Origin: Magnetospirillum sp. 15-1
GTDB lineage: Bacteria; Pseudomonadota; Alphaproteobacteria; Rhodospirillales; Magnetospirillaceae
Direction: 5' to 3'
Length of the DNA: 64,000 bases
Assembly: GCF_900184795.1 (NCBI RefSeq)
Contig: NZ_FXXN01000026.1
Location: 186,001-250,000, forward strand
Shown here: piece after piece, positions 30,340 to 39,145 of the stretch
Position numbering within the stretch: the stretch's first letter is position 1
How the letters are laid out: every line of letters starts with the position of its first letter
The notes under the pieces: generated by a model
Database searches by the model: none
Told to the model about the DNA's origin: nothing
The model's input: only the letters and a program-made list of their open reading frames with translations
Made by a program: the position numbers and the translations under genes

Positions 30340-32016
30340 ATGCAACTTGCTCTCACCGAGCCGGTATCCCCGGCGCTCGACTCCATGCCGCACGCCCAGG
30401 GGCTGGTCTATGGCAGCGTGTGCAGCGGAATCGAGGCGGCGACGGCGGCCTGGGAACCGTTGGGTTGGCGGGCGGCGTTCTTCGCCGAGATCGAGCCGTT
30501 TCCTTCCACCGTACTGGCGCACTGCTATCCCACCATCCCGAATCTCGGCGATATGACAGCCATCGACGGTTCGGTATGGCGGGGCAAGATCGACGTGCTG
30601 GTGGGTGGCACGCCCTGTCAGGCGTTCTCGGTGGCGGGCCTGCGCAAGTCGCTGGACGACGCCCGTGGCAACCTTGCCCTCAAATTCGTGGAACTCGCCG
30701 ATGCCATCGATCCAGCTTGGATTATTTGGGAAAACGTCCCCGGAGTCCTGTCCACCCGCGACAACGCCTTCGGATGCCTTCTGGGCGGACTGGCCGGAGA
30801 AGATGGTCCGGTTGTCCCGCCAGGGGGCAAATGGTCGGACGCTGGTGTTGTCGTTGGACCCGCGCGCACAGTCGCGTGGCGGGTGCTCGACGCCCAATAT
30901 TTCGGCCTGGCCCAACGACGCCGTCGTGTGTTCGTTGTCGCAGGTGCTGGAGACCGGGCAGATCCCGTCCAAGTACTTCTTGAGCGCCAAGGCCTGCGCC
31001 GGGATTCTCCGCCGAGCAGAGAAGCGGGGCAAGGCGCTGCCGGTTCGGCTGCATGCCGCGCTTATGGCGGCAACAATACCTCCGGCCCCATCGACGTCGC
31101 CACCGCTCTGAATGCCTGTGCGTCTGCCAGTGGCCGGATGGATTTCGAGAGCGAGACCTTCGTCGCCACAACCTTGCGGGCCCGCGATCTGTCCCGTGGC
31201 GTCGATAGCGACTGCACCGACACGCTGATCGCCCACACCTTGCGGGCCAAGGCAAACCTCGCCCATCGGCCCGACATCGACACCCTGGTTACCCATTCCC
31301 TGCGCGGCGAGGGCTTCGACGCCTCGGAAGACGGCACCGGACGCGGCACCCCGTTGGTGCCGGTGGCCATTCCCATTCAGGAGGCCGGTGCCCGCACCGG
31401 CATCAGCACCACCGACGTGCGGGCCGGAATCGGTGTCGGCAGTGATGGCGATCCGATGTTCACTTTGCAGGCGGGCAAGCAGCACGCCGTGGCGTTCAAT
31501 CTGCGCGGCCGCGACGGTGGGGCGCAGGCCGAGATCGATGCCGACAACCTCGCCAGCCTGCGGGCGGCCAGCGGCGGCTCCAGCCGCAGCTATGTCGCCT
31601 TCGCCCAGAATCAGCGTGACGAGGTCCGCTCCCTGACCGTGGCTGGTGCCTTGGCGGCGGAGCCGGGAACCAAACAGCAGACTTACGTGGCGTTTGATTG
31701 CAAGGCCGGCACCGGGTTCCAGACGATCAATGCCGATGGCGTCACTCCGACCCTGCGGGCCATGTCGGCTCAGGGCAGAGAGAATGGCGGCGGCCAATTG
31801 GCGATCCAGCACGACATGGCGGTGCGCCGCCTGACGCCCCGCGAATGTGAGCGGCTCCAGGGTTTCCCCGACGATTACACCCAGATCCTCTGGCGCAAGA
31901 AGGCTGCCGAAGATTGTCCCGACGGCCCCCGCTATCGGGCACTGGGCAACTCCATGGCCGTGCCGGTGATGCGCTGGATCGGGCGCCGCATCCAGGCGGC
32001 AGGACAACGGTCATGA
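30340..32016 (+). CDS. DNA (cytosine-5) methyltransferase
   Basis: 558 aa. Motif I G-S-V-C-S-G-I-E-A, motif IV G-G-T-P-C-Q (catalytic C93), motif VI E-N-V, motif VIII Q-R-R-R-R-V-F, and C-terminal motifs near Q-G-F-P-D-D-Y and G-N-S-M-A-V-P-V. Between them a long target-recognition insert has repeated T-L-R-A/S-L-R-G elements. No restriction partner is nearby, so it is a solitary phage methyltransferase, probably anti-restriction. Confidence 0.9.
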   Translation: MQLALTEPVSPALDSMPHAQGLVYGSVCSGIEAATAAWEPLGWRAAFFAEIEPFPSTVLAHCYPTIPNLGDMTAIDGSVWRGKIDVLVGGTPCQAFSVAGLRKSLDDARGNLALKFVELADAIDPAWIIWENVPGVLSTRDNAFGCLLGGLAGEDGPVVPPGGKWSDAGVVVGPARTVAWRVLDAQYFGLAQRRRRVFVVAGAGDRADPVQVLLERQGLRRDSPPSREAGQGAAGSAACRAYGGNNTSGPIDVATALNACASASGRMDFESETFVATTLRARDLSRGVDSDCTDTLIAHTLRAKANLAHRPDIDTLVTHSLRGEGFDASEDGTGRGTPLVPVAIPIQEAGARTGISTTDVRAGIGVGSDGDPMFTLQAGKQHAVAFNLRGRDGGAQAEIDADNLASLRAASGGSSRSYVAFAQNQRDEVRSLTVAGALAAEPGTKQQTYVAFDCKAGTGFQTINADGVTPTLRAMSAQGRENGGGQLAIQHDMAVRRLTPRECERLQGFPDDYTQILWRKKAAEDCPDGPRYRALGNSMAVPVMRWIGRRIQAAGQRS

Positions 32017-32879
32017 CCCGCAATCCCTATCGCATCGACGGCCCGGCCCTGGTGTCGTTCTCGGGCGGGCGCACGTCCGGCTACATGCTGCACCAGATCC
32101 TGGACGCCCATGATGGCCAACTGCCCGCCGACATCCATGTGGTGTTTTTCAATACCGGGCGGGAATTCGAGCAGACCCTGCGCTTCGTCCACGAATGCTC
32201 GGTGCGCTGGTCGGTCCCGATCACCTGGCTGGAATTCGATCCCGCCGAGCCGTTCGACACCAGCGTGGTGGGCTACAACAGCGCGTCGCGCGACGGCGAG
32301 CCCTTCGAGAAGATCATCAAGGTCCGGGGCTTCCTGCCCAACCCGACCATGCGGCTCTGCACCCATTACCTCAAGGTCAAGCGCGGCATCGCCTTCATGC
32401 GCGACATGCTGGGTTATGAGGAATGGGTCAACGTCGTCGGCCTGCGCCATGACGAGCCCCGCCGGGTCGCCCGCCAGAAGGCCATGAACGAAGCCGGCAA
32501 GGAGCGGTTCGAGACCGTCCTGCCGCTCGACGCCGCCAAGGTGAATCGCCGCGACGTGTCGGCGTTCTGGAAGCGCCAGCCCTTTGACCTCGGCTTGCCC
32601 GACAACAACGGCAAGACGCCGCTCGGCAACTGCGACCTCTGCTACATGAAGGGTGCCGCCACCATCAAGGGGATCATGCGGCTGTTCCCCGAGCGGGCCA
32701 GATGGTGGATCGACATGGAGCGCAACGCCCCGGCGCTCGGCACCCTGACCAAGCCGGAGATGGCCCTGTTCCGCGCCGACCGGCCCAGCTACCGCGAATT
32801 GCTCAATTTCGTCCGCCACCAGCGGGATTTCGAGGGCGGTCCATCCGATGACTGCCTGCCCTGCGATTGCACGGACTGA
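32013..32879 (+). CDS. PP-loop (PAPS reductase-like) protein
   Basis: 288 aa. S-F-S-G-G-R-T-S-G-Y is a PP-loop for ATP pyrophosphatase chemistry; paired cysteines occur at R-L-C-T-H-Y and C-D-L-C-Y, and the C-terminus has C-L-P-C-D-C. Related to phosphoadenosine phosphosulfate reductase/DndC-like enzymes often found in phages. It overlaps the methyltransferase by ATGA, so a joint role in DNA or nucleotide modification is plausible but unproven. Confidence 0.75.
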   Translation: MTRNPYRIDGPALVSFSGGRTSGYMLHQILDAHDGQLPADIHVVFFNTGREFEQTLRFVHECSVRWSVPITWLEFDPAEPFDTSVVGYNSASRDGEPFEKIIKVRGFLPNPTMRLCTHYLKVKRGIAFMRDMLGYEEWVNVVGLRHDEPRRVARQKAMNEAGKERFETVLPLDAAKVNRRDVSAFWKRQPFDLGLPDNNGKTPLGNCDLCYMKGAATIKGIMRLFPERARWWIDMERNAPALGTLTKPEMALFRADRPSYRELLNFVRHQRDFEGGPSDDCLPCDCTD

Positions 32880-32881
32880 TC

Positions 32882-34150
32882 ATGACCCAACCGTTTCCCG
32901 ACACGGTCGAGGCTTGGCCCATCGACCGGCTGATCCCCTATGGCCGCAATGCGCGGACCCATTCGGACGGGCAGGTCGCTCAGATCGCCGCCAGCATGGT
33001 CGAGTTCGGCTGGACCAACCCGGTTCTGGCCGACAGCCGGGGCAACGTCATCGCCGGGCATGGCCGACTGGCCGCCGCCAAATCCCTGGGCCTGGATACG
33101 GTGCCGGTGGTGATTCTCGATCATCTGAGCGAAGCCCAGCGCCGCGCCTACATCCTGGCCGACAATAAGCTGGCGCTGAATGCCGGCTGGGACGACGAGA
33201 CTCTGGCGGCGGAACTGCACGCGCTGAATGCCGAGGGCTATGACCTCGACCTTATCGGTTTCTCGGAAGAGGAACTGGATGCCCTGATGGCTCCCCTCGA
33301 CGACGAGGGCGACGGCCAGGGAGAAGGTGACGAAGACGAGATCCCCGAACCGCCCGTCGATCCGGTGACGCGGCCGGGCGATTTGTGGATCTTGGGCCGC
33401 CACCGCCTGCTGTGCGGCGACAGCACCGTCGCCACCGATGTGGAGCGTCTGCTGGCCGGAGCCACGCCGCACCTGATGGTGACCGACCCGCCTTACGGGG
33501 TGGAATACGATCCCACTTGGCGGAACGAAGCCGGGGTGTCGTCCTCGGCCCGCACCGGCAAGGTCGCCAATGATGACCGCGCCGATTGGCGGGAAGCCTG
33601 GGCGCTATTTCCCGGAGAAGTGGCCTATGTCTGGCACGCCGCGATCTTCGCCAAGGTGGTGGCCGAGAGCCTGGAAGCCAACGATTTCAAAATCCGCGCC
33701 CAGATCATCTGGTCGAAGAATCGCTTCGTCCTGGGCCGCGGCGACTACCACTGGATGCACGAACCCTGCATTTATGCTGTGCGCAAGACCGGCACCGGCC
33801 ATTGGCAGGGGGCGCGGGATCAGGCCACCGTCTGGGCCATCGGCAACAACGGTGATGAGGACGAGGCCACGGTTCATGGTACCCAGAAGCCGGTGGAATG
33901 CATGCGCCGCCCGATCCTCAACAACAGCGCCGAGGGCGATTCGGTCTACGAGCCTTTCGCGGGCAGTGGCACCACGGTGGTCGCCGCCGAGACCACGGGT
34001 CGCATCTGCTTTGCAATGGAACTGAACCCGGCCTATGCCGACGTGATTATCGGCCGCTGGCAGAAGCTGACCGGCCAGAAGGCCGTGCTGGACGGCGATG
34101 GCCGGAGCTTCGAGGAACTCGCCGCCGGGAAGGCAGTCAGCGCAGGGTAA
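32882..34150 (+). CDS. ParB-domain adenine/cytosine-N4 DNA methyltransferase
   Basis: 422 aa. Residues 1-110 are a ParB/Srx nuclease-like domain (V-I-A-G-H-G-R-L-A-A). After an acidic linker comes an amino-methyltransferase with V-T-D-P-P-Y-G (motif IV) and F-A-G-S-G-T-T (motif I), the beta-class order. Common in temperate phages as solitary methyltransferases. Follows the PP-loop gene by 2 bases. Confidence 0.9.
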   Translation: MTQPFPDTVEAWPIDRLIPYGRNARTHSDGQVAQIAASMVEFGWTNPVLADSRGNVIAGHGRLAAAKSLGLDTVPVVILDHLSEAQRRAYILADNKLALNAGWDDETLAAELHALNAEGYDLDLIGFSEEELDALMAPLDDEGDGQGEGDEDEIPEPPVDPVTRPGDLWILGRHRLLCGDSTVATDVERLLAGATPHLMVTDPPYGVEYDPTWRNEAGVSSSARTGKVANDDRADWREAWALFPGEVAYVWHAAIFAKVVAESLEANDFKIRAQIIWSKNRFVLGRGDYHWMHEPCIYAVRKTGTGHWQGARDQATVWAIGNNGDEDEATVHGTQKPVECMRRPILNNSAEGDSVYEPFAGSGTTVVAAETTGRICFAMELNPAYADVIIGRWQKLTGQKAVLDGDGRSFEELAAGKAVSAG

Positions 34151-34346
34151 TCCGGCGCAGTGAATGCTGGTACTTGGCGTCGGTGGGCTTCCAGTTCAGC
34201 GGCTGGCAGCCGAGGCGCAGGTCGCGCTCCCAGAATTCGAGGATCTGCTGGTTGGAATAGCCCTTGCCCCGGAAGTATTCGAAGTCGGTCTGCGACCACT
34301 GCGGATGGGCCTTCAGGGCGGCGGTGGGGCGAACGGTCAAGGCCAT
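34137..34346 (-). CDS. Small phage protein, 69 aa
   Basis: Starts at ATG 34346 and ends inside the 3' end of the methyltransferase gene (14-base convergent overlap). F-E-Y-F-R-G-K-G-Y-S-N-Q-Q-I-L-E-F-W-E-R-D looks like a small HTH/UBA-like fold. Co-directional with the DUF6900-like gene 2 bases upstream. Unknown role. Confidence 0.55.
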   Translation of the reverse strand: MALTVRPTAALKAHPQWSQTDFEYFRGKGYSNQQILEFWERDLRLGCQPLNWKPTDAKYQHSLRRITLR

Positions 34347-34348
34347 GT

Positions 34349-34513
34349 TCACTTCGCCTCCTGGCCGGCTGCGTAGGCGGCTTCCAGGGCGGCCTTGATG
34401 CCCCAGACCGAAAGCTCGTGGAAGTCGAGGCGGTCGCCGTTGCGGGTCGCCAGGGTTTCCAGGTCCAGGATGGTGGCTGCGATCTTCGCCAGGGCTTCGT
34501 CGCGGGTTTGCAT
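34349..34513 (-). CDS. DUF6900-type small protein
   Basis: 54 aa from ATG 34513 with a GGAGG-like element upstream. I-L-D-L-E-T-L-A-T-R-N-G-D-R-L-D-F-H-E-L-S-V-W matches the short DUF6900 family from memory. Common in alphaproteobacterial phages and plasmids, function unknown. Confidence 0.6.
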   Translation of the reverse strand: MQTRDEALAKIAATILDLETLATRNGDRLDFHELSVWGIKAALEAAYAAGQEAK

Positions 34514-34605
34514 CGTGGTGTTCCTCCGTTTTGGTGGCCCCAGTAACGCTCCATGCCACGGCCTTATCAAGTCGATTAATCAATCGTTTTCAATGGATTA
34601 TACTG

Positions 34606-34815
34606 ATGGCACAATCCCGCCGCATGTCGTTGACCGAGGCCATCGCCAACGTGGTCATCGGCTACATTCTGGCGGTGGCGACGCAGGTGGCGGTGTTCCC
34701 GCTGTTCGGCATTCACATCGCCCTGGCCGACGATCTGATGATCGGGCTGGCGTTCTTGGTGGTTTCTCTGTCACGCAGCTATGTGCTGCGGCGGATGTTC
34801 GAACGAATCCGGTGA
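34606..34815 (+). CDS. DUF7220-type small membrane protein
   Basis: 69 aa with two hydrophobic segments: A-N-V-V-I-G-Y-I-L-A-V-A-T and L-M-I-G-L-A-F-L-V-V-S-L. It ends with basic residues. The pattern S-R-R-M-S-L-T-E-A is typical of DUF7220. Divergent from the DUF6900-like gene. Function unknown. Confidence 0.65.
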   Translation: MAQSRRMSLTEAIANVVIGYILAVATQVAVFPLFGIHIALADDLMIGLAFLVVSLSRSYVLRRMFERIR

Positions 34816-34881
34816 AGGCTTGGATTTGGCGCCAACCGAATCTACTGTTCGAAATCGCATCCAAGAAAGGCTTCGTTAACC

Positions 34882-35151
34882 ATGTCCAAGTCCGCCCTGT
34901 CAAAGTCCGTCCGCGAGGCCACCGGTTGCACCGTCGCCCAGGCCGATGCCGCCGTTGACGCAGTGTTGAACACCATCGTCGAAGGCGTGAAGACCGACGG
35001 CAACTTCCGCCTGATCGGCTTCGGCACCTTCGCCAAGTCGGAACGCGCCGCACGTCAGGGCCGCAATCCGAAGACCGGCGAGGCCATCGACATCTCCGCC
35101 TCGACGAGCATCAAGTTCAGCACGGCGGCGGCTTTGAAGAAGTCGCTGTAA
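34882..35151 (+). CDS. HU-family DNA-binding protein
   Basis: 89 aa, full-length HU/IHF fold: N-terminal helices, G-F-G-T-F-A-K-S-E-R then the arm R-Q-G-R-N-P-K-T-G-E. It bends DNA nonspecifically or at a structure. A phage copy could assist replication, recombination or packaging like IHF at lambda cos. Confidence 0.9.
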   Translation: MSKSALSKSVREATGCTVAQADAAVDAVLNTIVEGVKTDGNFRLIGFGTFAKSERAARQGRNPKTGEAIDISASTSIKFSTAAALKKSL

Positions 35152-35154
35152 ATC

Positions 35155-35283
35155 ATGGCGATCAATCCCGAGCATGTGGACCGCGCGTCAAGGGCAAGTG
35201 ACCATCTTGCCCTTGACCAAGCCCTGATGGTGCTGACCGAAATCGAGCGCCATCAGCGGATTTCGTCAACACCGGAGACGTAG
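35155..35283 (+). CDS. Possible 42-aa protein after HU
   Basis: ATG 35155 is 3 bases after the HU stop, with no SD of its own. The short frame encodes a plausible helix (L-A-L-D-Q-A-L-M-V-L-T-E-I-E-R-H). Its last 31 bases overlap the convergent gene at 35253-35450. Weakly supported. Confidence 0.3.
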   Translation: MAINPEHVDRASRASDHLALDQALMVLTEIERHQRISSTPET

Positions 35284-35450
35284 GCATCTGCCTTGTTCCA
35301 GGAGCCCTCGTCGAGTTCCCACTCGGTGTCGGTACTCTCAAACAGTTTCTCGATGGCCGCCGTTTCGGCCTGCTCCGGCGTTTCGGTCTCGACCTGGACG
35401 ATGGTACTTTCGGTGACGTCGCGGGTGATGATGACGCTGTAGCGGGGCAT
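35253..35450 (-). CDS. Small phage protein, 65 aa
   Basis: Y-S-V-I-I-T-R-D-V-T-E-S-T-I-V-Q-V-E-T-E-T-P-E-Q-A is a beta-strand/turn pattern followed by helix A-A-I-E-K-L and an acidic C-terminus. Resembles short phage proteins beginning with such a strand. No known function. 9 bases downstream of the DUF3489 gene on the same strand. Confidence 0.55.
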   Translation of the reverse strand: MPRYSVIITRDVTESTIVQVETETPEQAETAAIEKLFESTDTEWELDEGSWNKADAYVSGVDEIR

Positions 35451-35459
35451 GGGCGGCTC

Positions 35460-36023
35460 CTACTCGGCGATTTTATAGGTGCGACCGCGCCCATCGACCT
35501 TCTCGCTGGTGATCGTCAGGCCCAGCTTCTTCTTCAAGGCCCCGGCAATGGCCCCGCGAATCGTATGATTCGCCCAGCCAAATTCTGCAGTAATCTCGTC
35601 GATGCTGGCCCCTTCAGGCCCCTTCAGCATGGTGATCAGGGCTTCCTGCTTCGTCCCCTGGCGGGTCTTGCGCGGCGTATTCGCGCCGTCGGCCTCCGTG
35701 GGCGCGGTTTCCGGCTGGTCGGCCATGTCCGTCGCCGGTTCTTCTTCCGGGGCGGTGGCCGCGCCCGTGTCGGCCATCATGCCCAACGCGGTGTAGGCGG
35801 CAGGCGTGGCCCGCAAGGTGAACGGGATCCCGTCCTCGTCCTCGCGCCAGACCGGCATACCGGGTTCGGCGGGAATCTCCTCGGCCAGTTCCTTCTTGAT
35901 CAGGCTGGTCAGTACCATCTTCACCGCGCCCCCCTTCAAGGCGGCGGTGATGGGCAGCAGGAAACCGCCTTCGCGGGCGCAGGCGGTGGACAGGATGATG
36001 GCTTGGGTATCGGACAACGACAT
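35460..36023 (-). CDS. DUF3489-family protein
   Basis: 187 aa. The C-terminal 65 residues (K-Q-E-A-L-I-T-M-L-K-G-P-E-G-A-S-I-D-E-I ... W-A-N-H-T-I-R-G-A-I-A-G-A-L-K-K-K-L-G) are a DUF3489 winged-helix-like domain. The N-terminal 85 residues form a second conserved unit with L-S-T-A-C-A-R-E. A linker rich in Glu/Pro joins them. Probably a DNA-binding phage or recombinase-associated regulator. Confidence 0.7.
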   Translation of the reverse strand: MSLSDTQAIILSTACAREGGFLLPITAALKGGAVKMVLTSLIKKELAEEIPAEPGMPVWREDEDGIPFTLRATPAAYTALGMMADTGAATAPEEEPATDMADQPETAPTEADGANTPRKTRQGTKQEALITMLKGPEGASIDEITAEFGWANHTIRGAIAGALKKKLGLTITSEKVDGRGRTYKIAE

Positions 36024-36125
36024 GGTGGTTCCCTCCGGGATGCGGCGCGGGCCAGTCCCGCCGCCTGTACCACCCCAAGCCCCGCCAGCCTGAAGCCGGG
36101 CGGAGCGGGAAGGAAAAGCCGTCGA

Positions 36126-36347
36126 TCAGACGGCGAATTCGCCCTCCTGGAAGGCGCTGTCGGTGATGCGCTTCAGCATCTCGGCATGGTGGGCCATGGT
36201 CCCGGCGTGGCCCCAGTTGATCTCTTCGGGCGTCCGGTTGAAGTGGTCGGCGCTCAAAGTCTGCAGCCGGGCCAGCATCGCGTCGAAGTCGGACTTCTTG
36301 GCAATAAAGGCGTCGATGGCCTGGGTGTTCTCGCTGCGCTTCGTCAT
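36126..36347 (-). CDS. Small phage protein, 73 aa
   Basis: ATG 36347 has GGAGGG 4-5 bases upstream. Helical: F-D-A-M-L-A-R-L-Q-T-L-S-A-D-H-F-N and N-W-G-H-A-G-T-M-A-H-H-A-E-M-L. The pattern recurs in alphaproteobacterial prophages beside the terminase. Unknown role; upstream of DUF3489 on the same strand. Confidence 0.6.
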   Translation of the reverse strand: MTKRSENTQAIDAFIAKKSDFDAMLARLQTLSADHFNRTPEEINWGHAGTMAHHAEMLKRITDSAFQEGEFAV

Positions 36348-36446
36348 GGTTCCCTCCGGTGTTCGTGGGACCATCCATCGCTCTACCGGGCGATGACATC
36401 AACTCGATAAGTCGATCATTAGATTGCTTTCTGCGGGGTTCCGGCC

Positions 36447-37007
36447 ATGGGACTGTCGATACGCGCCTATGCGCGGCATCGCGGGGTCAGTCACGTCTCG
36501 GTGCTGCGGGCCGCCAAGGCTGGACGCATTTCCCAGGAGCCGGACGGCACCATCGACCCGGCCAAGGCCGATGCCGCCTGGGATGTCCAGACCGATCCGG
36601 CCCGCAAGGCTCCGGCACCTGCGCCGGAGAAGGCCACACCGATTCCGTTATCGCCGCCTTCGGTACCGTCAGCCGCACCACTTCCGTCACCCCAGCGTGA
36701 TTCCCTGCCCTCGACAGGCACCAATTTCACCCAGGCCCGTACCGCTCACGAGGTGGCCAAGGCCCAGAAAGCCCGCATCCAGGTCCAGCGCCTCAAGGAT
36801 GAGGTCATCGATCGCGCCAATGCCCTGGCCCTGGTGTTCAAGCTGGCCCGCCAGGAACGCGACGCCTGGGTTGGCTGGCCCGCCCGTGTCGCCGGGTTGA
36901 TGGCGGCGGAGGCCGGGCTGGACCCGCATGTGATGCAGGTTTTGCTGGAAACCCACGTCAGGGCGCATCTGAATGAGCTTGCAGACATCAAGCCGGACTT
37001 CCGGTGA
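36447..37007 (+). CDS. Terminase small subunit (Nu1-like)
   Basis: 186 aa. N-terminal winged HTH of Nu1 type (Y-A-R-H-R-G-V-S-H-V-S-V-L-R-A-A-K), Pro-rich linker and a helical C-terminus that would contact the large subunit (Q-K-A-R-I-Q-V-Q-R-L-K-D-E). It binds the packaging site. Its last 35 bases overlap the large subunit gene. Confidence 0.8.
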   Translation: MGLSIRAYARHRGVSHVSVLRAAKAGRISQEPDGTIDPAKADAAWDVQTDPARKAPAPAPEKATPIPLSPPSVPSAAPLPSPQRDSLPSTGTNFTQARTAHEVAKAQKARIQVQRLKDEVIDRANALALVFKLARQERDAWVGWPARVAGLMAAEAGLDPHVMQVLLETHVRAHLNELADIKPDFR

Positions 37008-38931
37008 GTTCGACGGCGCGGAGCTGATTCTGTCGGCCTGGAGCGACGGAATGCGGCCCGACCCGCTGCTGACGGTGTCGGAATGGGCCGACCAGCACCG
37101 GGTCCTGTCGTCGCGCGCTTCCGCCGAACCAGGCCGCTATCGCACCAATCGCACGCCGTATTTGCGCGAGATCATGGATTGCCTGTCGCCGTCGCATCCC
37201 TGCCGGCGGGTGGTGTTCATGAAGGGCGCCCAGGTCGGTGCCACCGAGGCCGGCAACAACTTCCTCGGCTTCATCATCCACCACGCCCCTGGTCCGGTGC
37301 TGGCGGTACAGCCCACCGTCGAGATGGCCAAGCGCAACTCGCGCCAGCGCATCGACACCCTGATCGACGAAAGTCCCATCCTGCGGGAACGGGTCAAGCC
37401 GGCCCGCTCGCGCGACGCCGGCAACACCATGCTGTCGAAGGACTTCCCCGGCGGCACATTGGTGATGACCGGGGCCAACAGCGCGGTGGGCCTGCGCTCC
37501 ATGCCCGCCCGCTACCTGTTTCTCGACGAGGTCGATGCCTATCCGGCTTCCGCCGACGAGGAAGGCGACCCGGTGGCGCTGGCCTGCGCCCGCATGGCCA
37601 CCTTCGCCCACCGGGCCAAGGCGTTCCTGGCCTCGACGCCGACCATCCGGGGGCTGTCCAGGATCGAGCGGGAATACGAGGCCTCCGATCAGCGCCGTTT
37701 CTTCGTGCCGTGCCCCCATTGCGGCGCGATGCAGTGGCTGAAGTTCGAGCGGCTGAAATGGGACAAGGGCCAGCCGGCCTCCGTCCATTACCGGTGCGAG
37801 TCCTGCGACCAGCCGATCACCGAATCGGCCAAGGCCACCATGCTGGCGGCAGGAGTGTGGCGGGCGACGGCGGTGGCCGAGGATCCCGGCACCGTCGGCT
37901 TCCACATCTCGGCCCTCTACTCGCCGCCGGGCTGGCAATCCTGGGAGAGCATCGCCCGCATGTGGGAAACAGCCCAGGGCAATGACGACGCGCTCAGGGT
38001 ATTTCGCAACACCGTCCTGGGCGAGACCTGGGTCGAGAGCGGCGAGGCACCCGATTGGCAGCGCCTCTACGACCGCCGCGAAACTTGGACCAACGGCACC
38101 GTGCCCGCTGGCGGGTTGTTCCTCACCGCCGGTGCCGACGTGCAGAAGGACCGCATCGAGATCGATGTCTGGGCCTGGGGCCGTGGCCTCGAAAGCTGGC
38201 TGATCGATCACATCGTCATCGACGGCGGGCCGGAACATGCCGAGACCTGGGCTGCGCTGGAGCGGGTGCTGGGGCAAACCTGGACCCATGCCAGCGGCGC
38301 GGCCCTGAAGATCGCCCGCCTCGCCATCGACTCCGGCTACGAATCCTCGGCGGTCTACACCTGGGCTCGCCAGATGGGCGTCGGCCAGGTCTCGCCCATC
38401 AAGGGCGTCGAGGGCTTCAACCGCTCCAGCCCGGTGTCGGGGCCGACCTTTGTGGACGCTACCGAGGGCGGCAAGAAAGTGCGCCGTGGTGCCCGCCTCT
38501 GGACGGTGGCGGTGTCCACCTTCAAGTCGGAGACCTATCGCTTCCTGCGGCTGGAACGGCCCACCGACGAGGAATTGGCCGAAGGAAGCCGTTACCCGGC
38601 CGGAACGGTGCATCTGCCATCGTGGGCGGAGTCCGAGTGGTGCAAGCAGTTCGTCGCCGAGCAGTTGGTGACGGTCAAGAACCGCCGCGGCTTCACCAAG
38701 CTGGAATGGCAGAAGCTGCGCGAACGCAACGAGGCGCTGGATTGCCGGGTCTATGCCCGCGCCGCCGTCTGGATCGTCGGTGCCGACCGCTGGTCGGAGG
38801 CCAAGTGGCGGGATCTGGAAGCCCAGATTGGCCCGTCCAAGACGGTTCAACCCGAAGAAACCCAGGCGGGCCAGATCCGCCGCACCGTTCGTCGCCCACG
38901 GCGCATCATCAAGTTCAGCGGAATGCACTGA
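36973..38931 (+). CDS. Terminase large subunit (GpA family)
   Basis: 652 aa, lambda GpA type. Walker A-like K-G-A-Q-V-G-A-T-E (about 79-87), Walker B L-F-L-D-E-V-D (about 181), C-x2-C ... C-x2-C zinc ribbon in the middle (C-P-H-C ... C-E-S-C), then the nuclease domain with D-V-Q-K-D-R. It cuts concatemers and drives packaging into the procapsid. Confidence 0.93.
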   Translation: MSLQTSSRTSGEFDGAELILSAWSDGMRPDPLLTVSEWADQHRVLSSRASAEPGRYRTNRTPYLREIMDCLSPSHPCRRVVFMKGAQVGATEAGNNFLGFIIHHAPGPVLAVQPTVEMAKRNSRQRIDTLIDESPILRERVKPARSRDAGNTMLSKDFPGGTLVMTGANSAVGLRSMPARYLFLDEVDAYPASADEEGDPVALACARMATFAHRAKAFLASTPTIRGLSRIEREYEASDQRRFFVPCPHCGAMQWLKFERLKWDKGQPASVHYRCESCDQPITESAKATMLAAGVWRATAVAEDPGTVGFHISALYSPPGWQSWESIARMWETAQGNDDALRVFRNTVLGETWVESGEAPDWQRLYDRRETWTNGTVPAGGLFLTAGADVQKDRIEIDVWAWGRGLESWLIDHIVIDGGPEHAETWAALERVLGQTWTHASGAALKIARLAIDSGYESSAVYTWARQMGVGQVSPIKGVEGFNRSSPVSGPTFVDATEGGKKVRRGARLWTVAVSTFKSETYRFLRLERPTDEELAEGSRYPAGTVHLPSWAESEWCKQFVAEQLVTVKNRRGFTKLEWQKLRERNEALDCRVYARAAVWIVGADRWSEAKWRDLEAQIGPSKTVQPEETQAGQIRRTVRRPRRIIKFSGMH

Positions 38932-38933
38932 TC

Positions 38934-39143
38934 ATGACTCTCGACGAAATGAAGGCCGAGCGCGAGCGCGTTCTGGCGCGGCGCAACTCGCTGGTCGCCC
39001 GCGTCACCGTCGGCGACCGCACCGTCCAGTACGACCTGACCCAGGCCAATCACGTCCTGGCCGATCTCGACCGCCGCATCGCTGTGCTGGAAGGGAAAAA
39101 GCCCCGCCGCCGCATTCTTGCCGTCGCCACCAAGGGGCTGTGA
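38934..39143 (+). CDS. Head-tail joining protein, gpW-like
   Basis: 69 aa, two helices with a hairpin (D-R-T-V-Q-Y-D) as in lambda gpW; Y-D-L-T-Q-A-N-H-V-L-A-D-L-D-R-R-I is the second helix. Lies between terminase and portal genes, as gpW does in lambda. It stabilises packaged DNA and completes the neck. Confidence 0.75.
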   Translation: MTLDEMKAERERVLARRNSLVARVTVGDRTVQYDLTQANHVLADLDRRIAVLEGKKPRRRILAVATKGL

Positions 39144-39145
39144 CC

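Noticed and set aside
35155..35283. 42-aa ORF as a confident gene
   Set aside because: Kept only at low confidence, since it has no ribosome site and overlaps a convergent gene.
36988..38928. 646-aa leftward ORF opposite the terminase large subunit
   Set aside because: Antisense shadow of a certain terminase gene.
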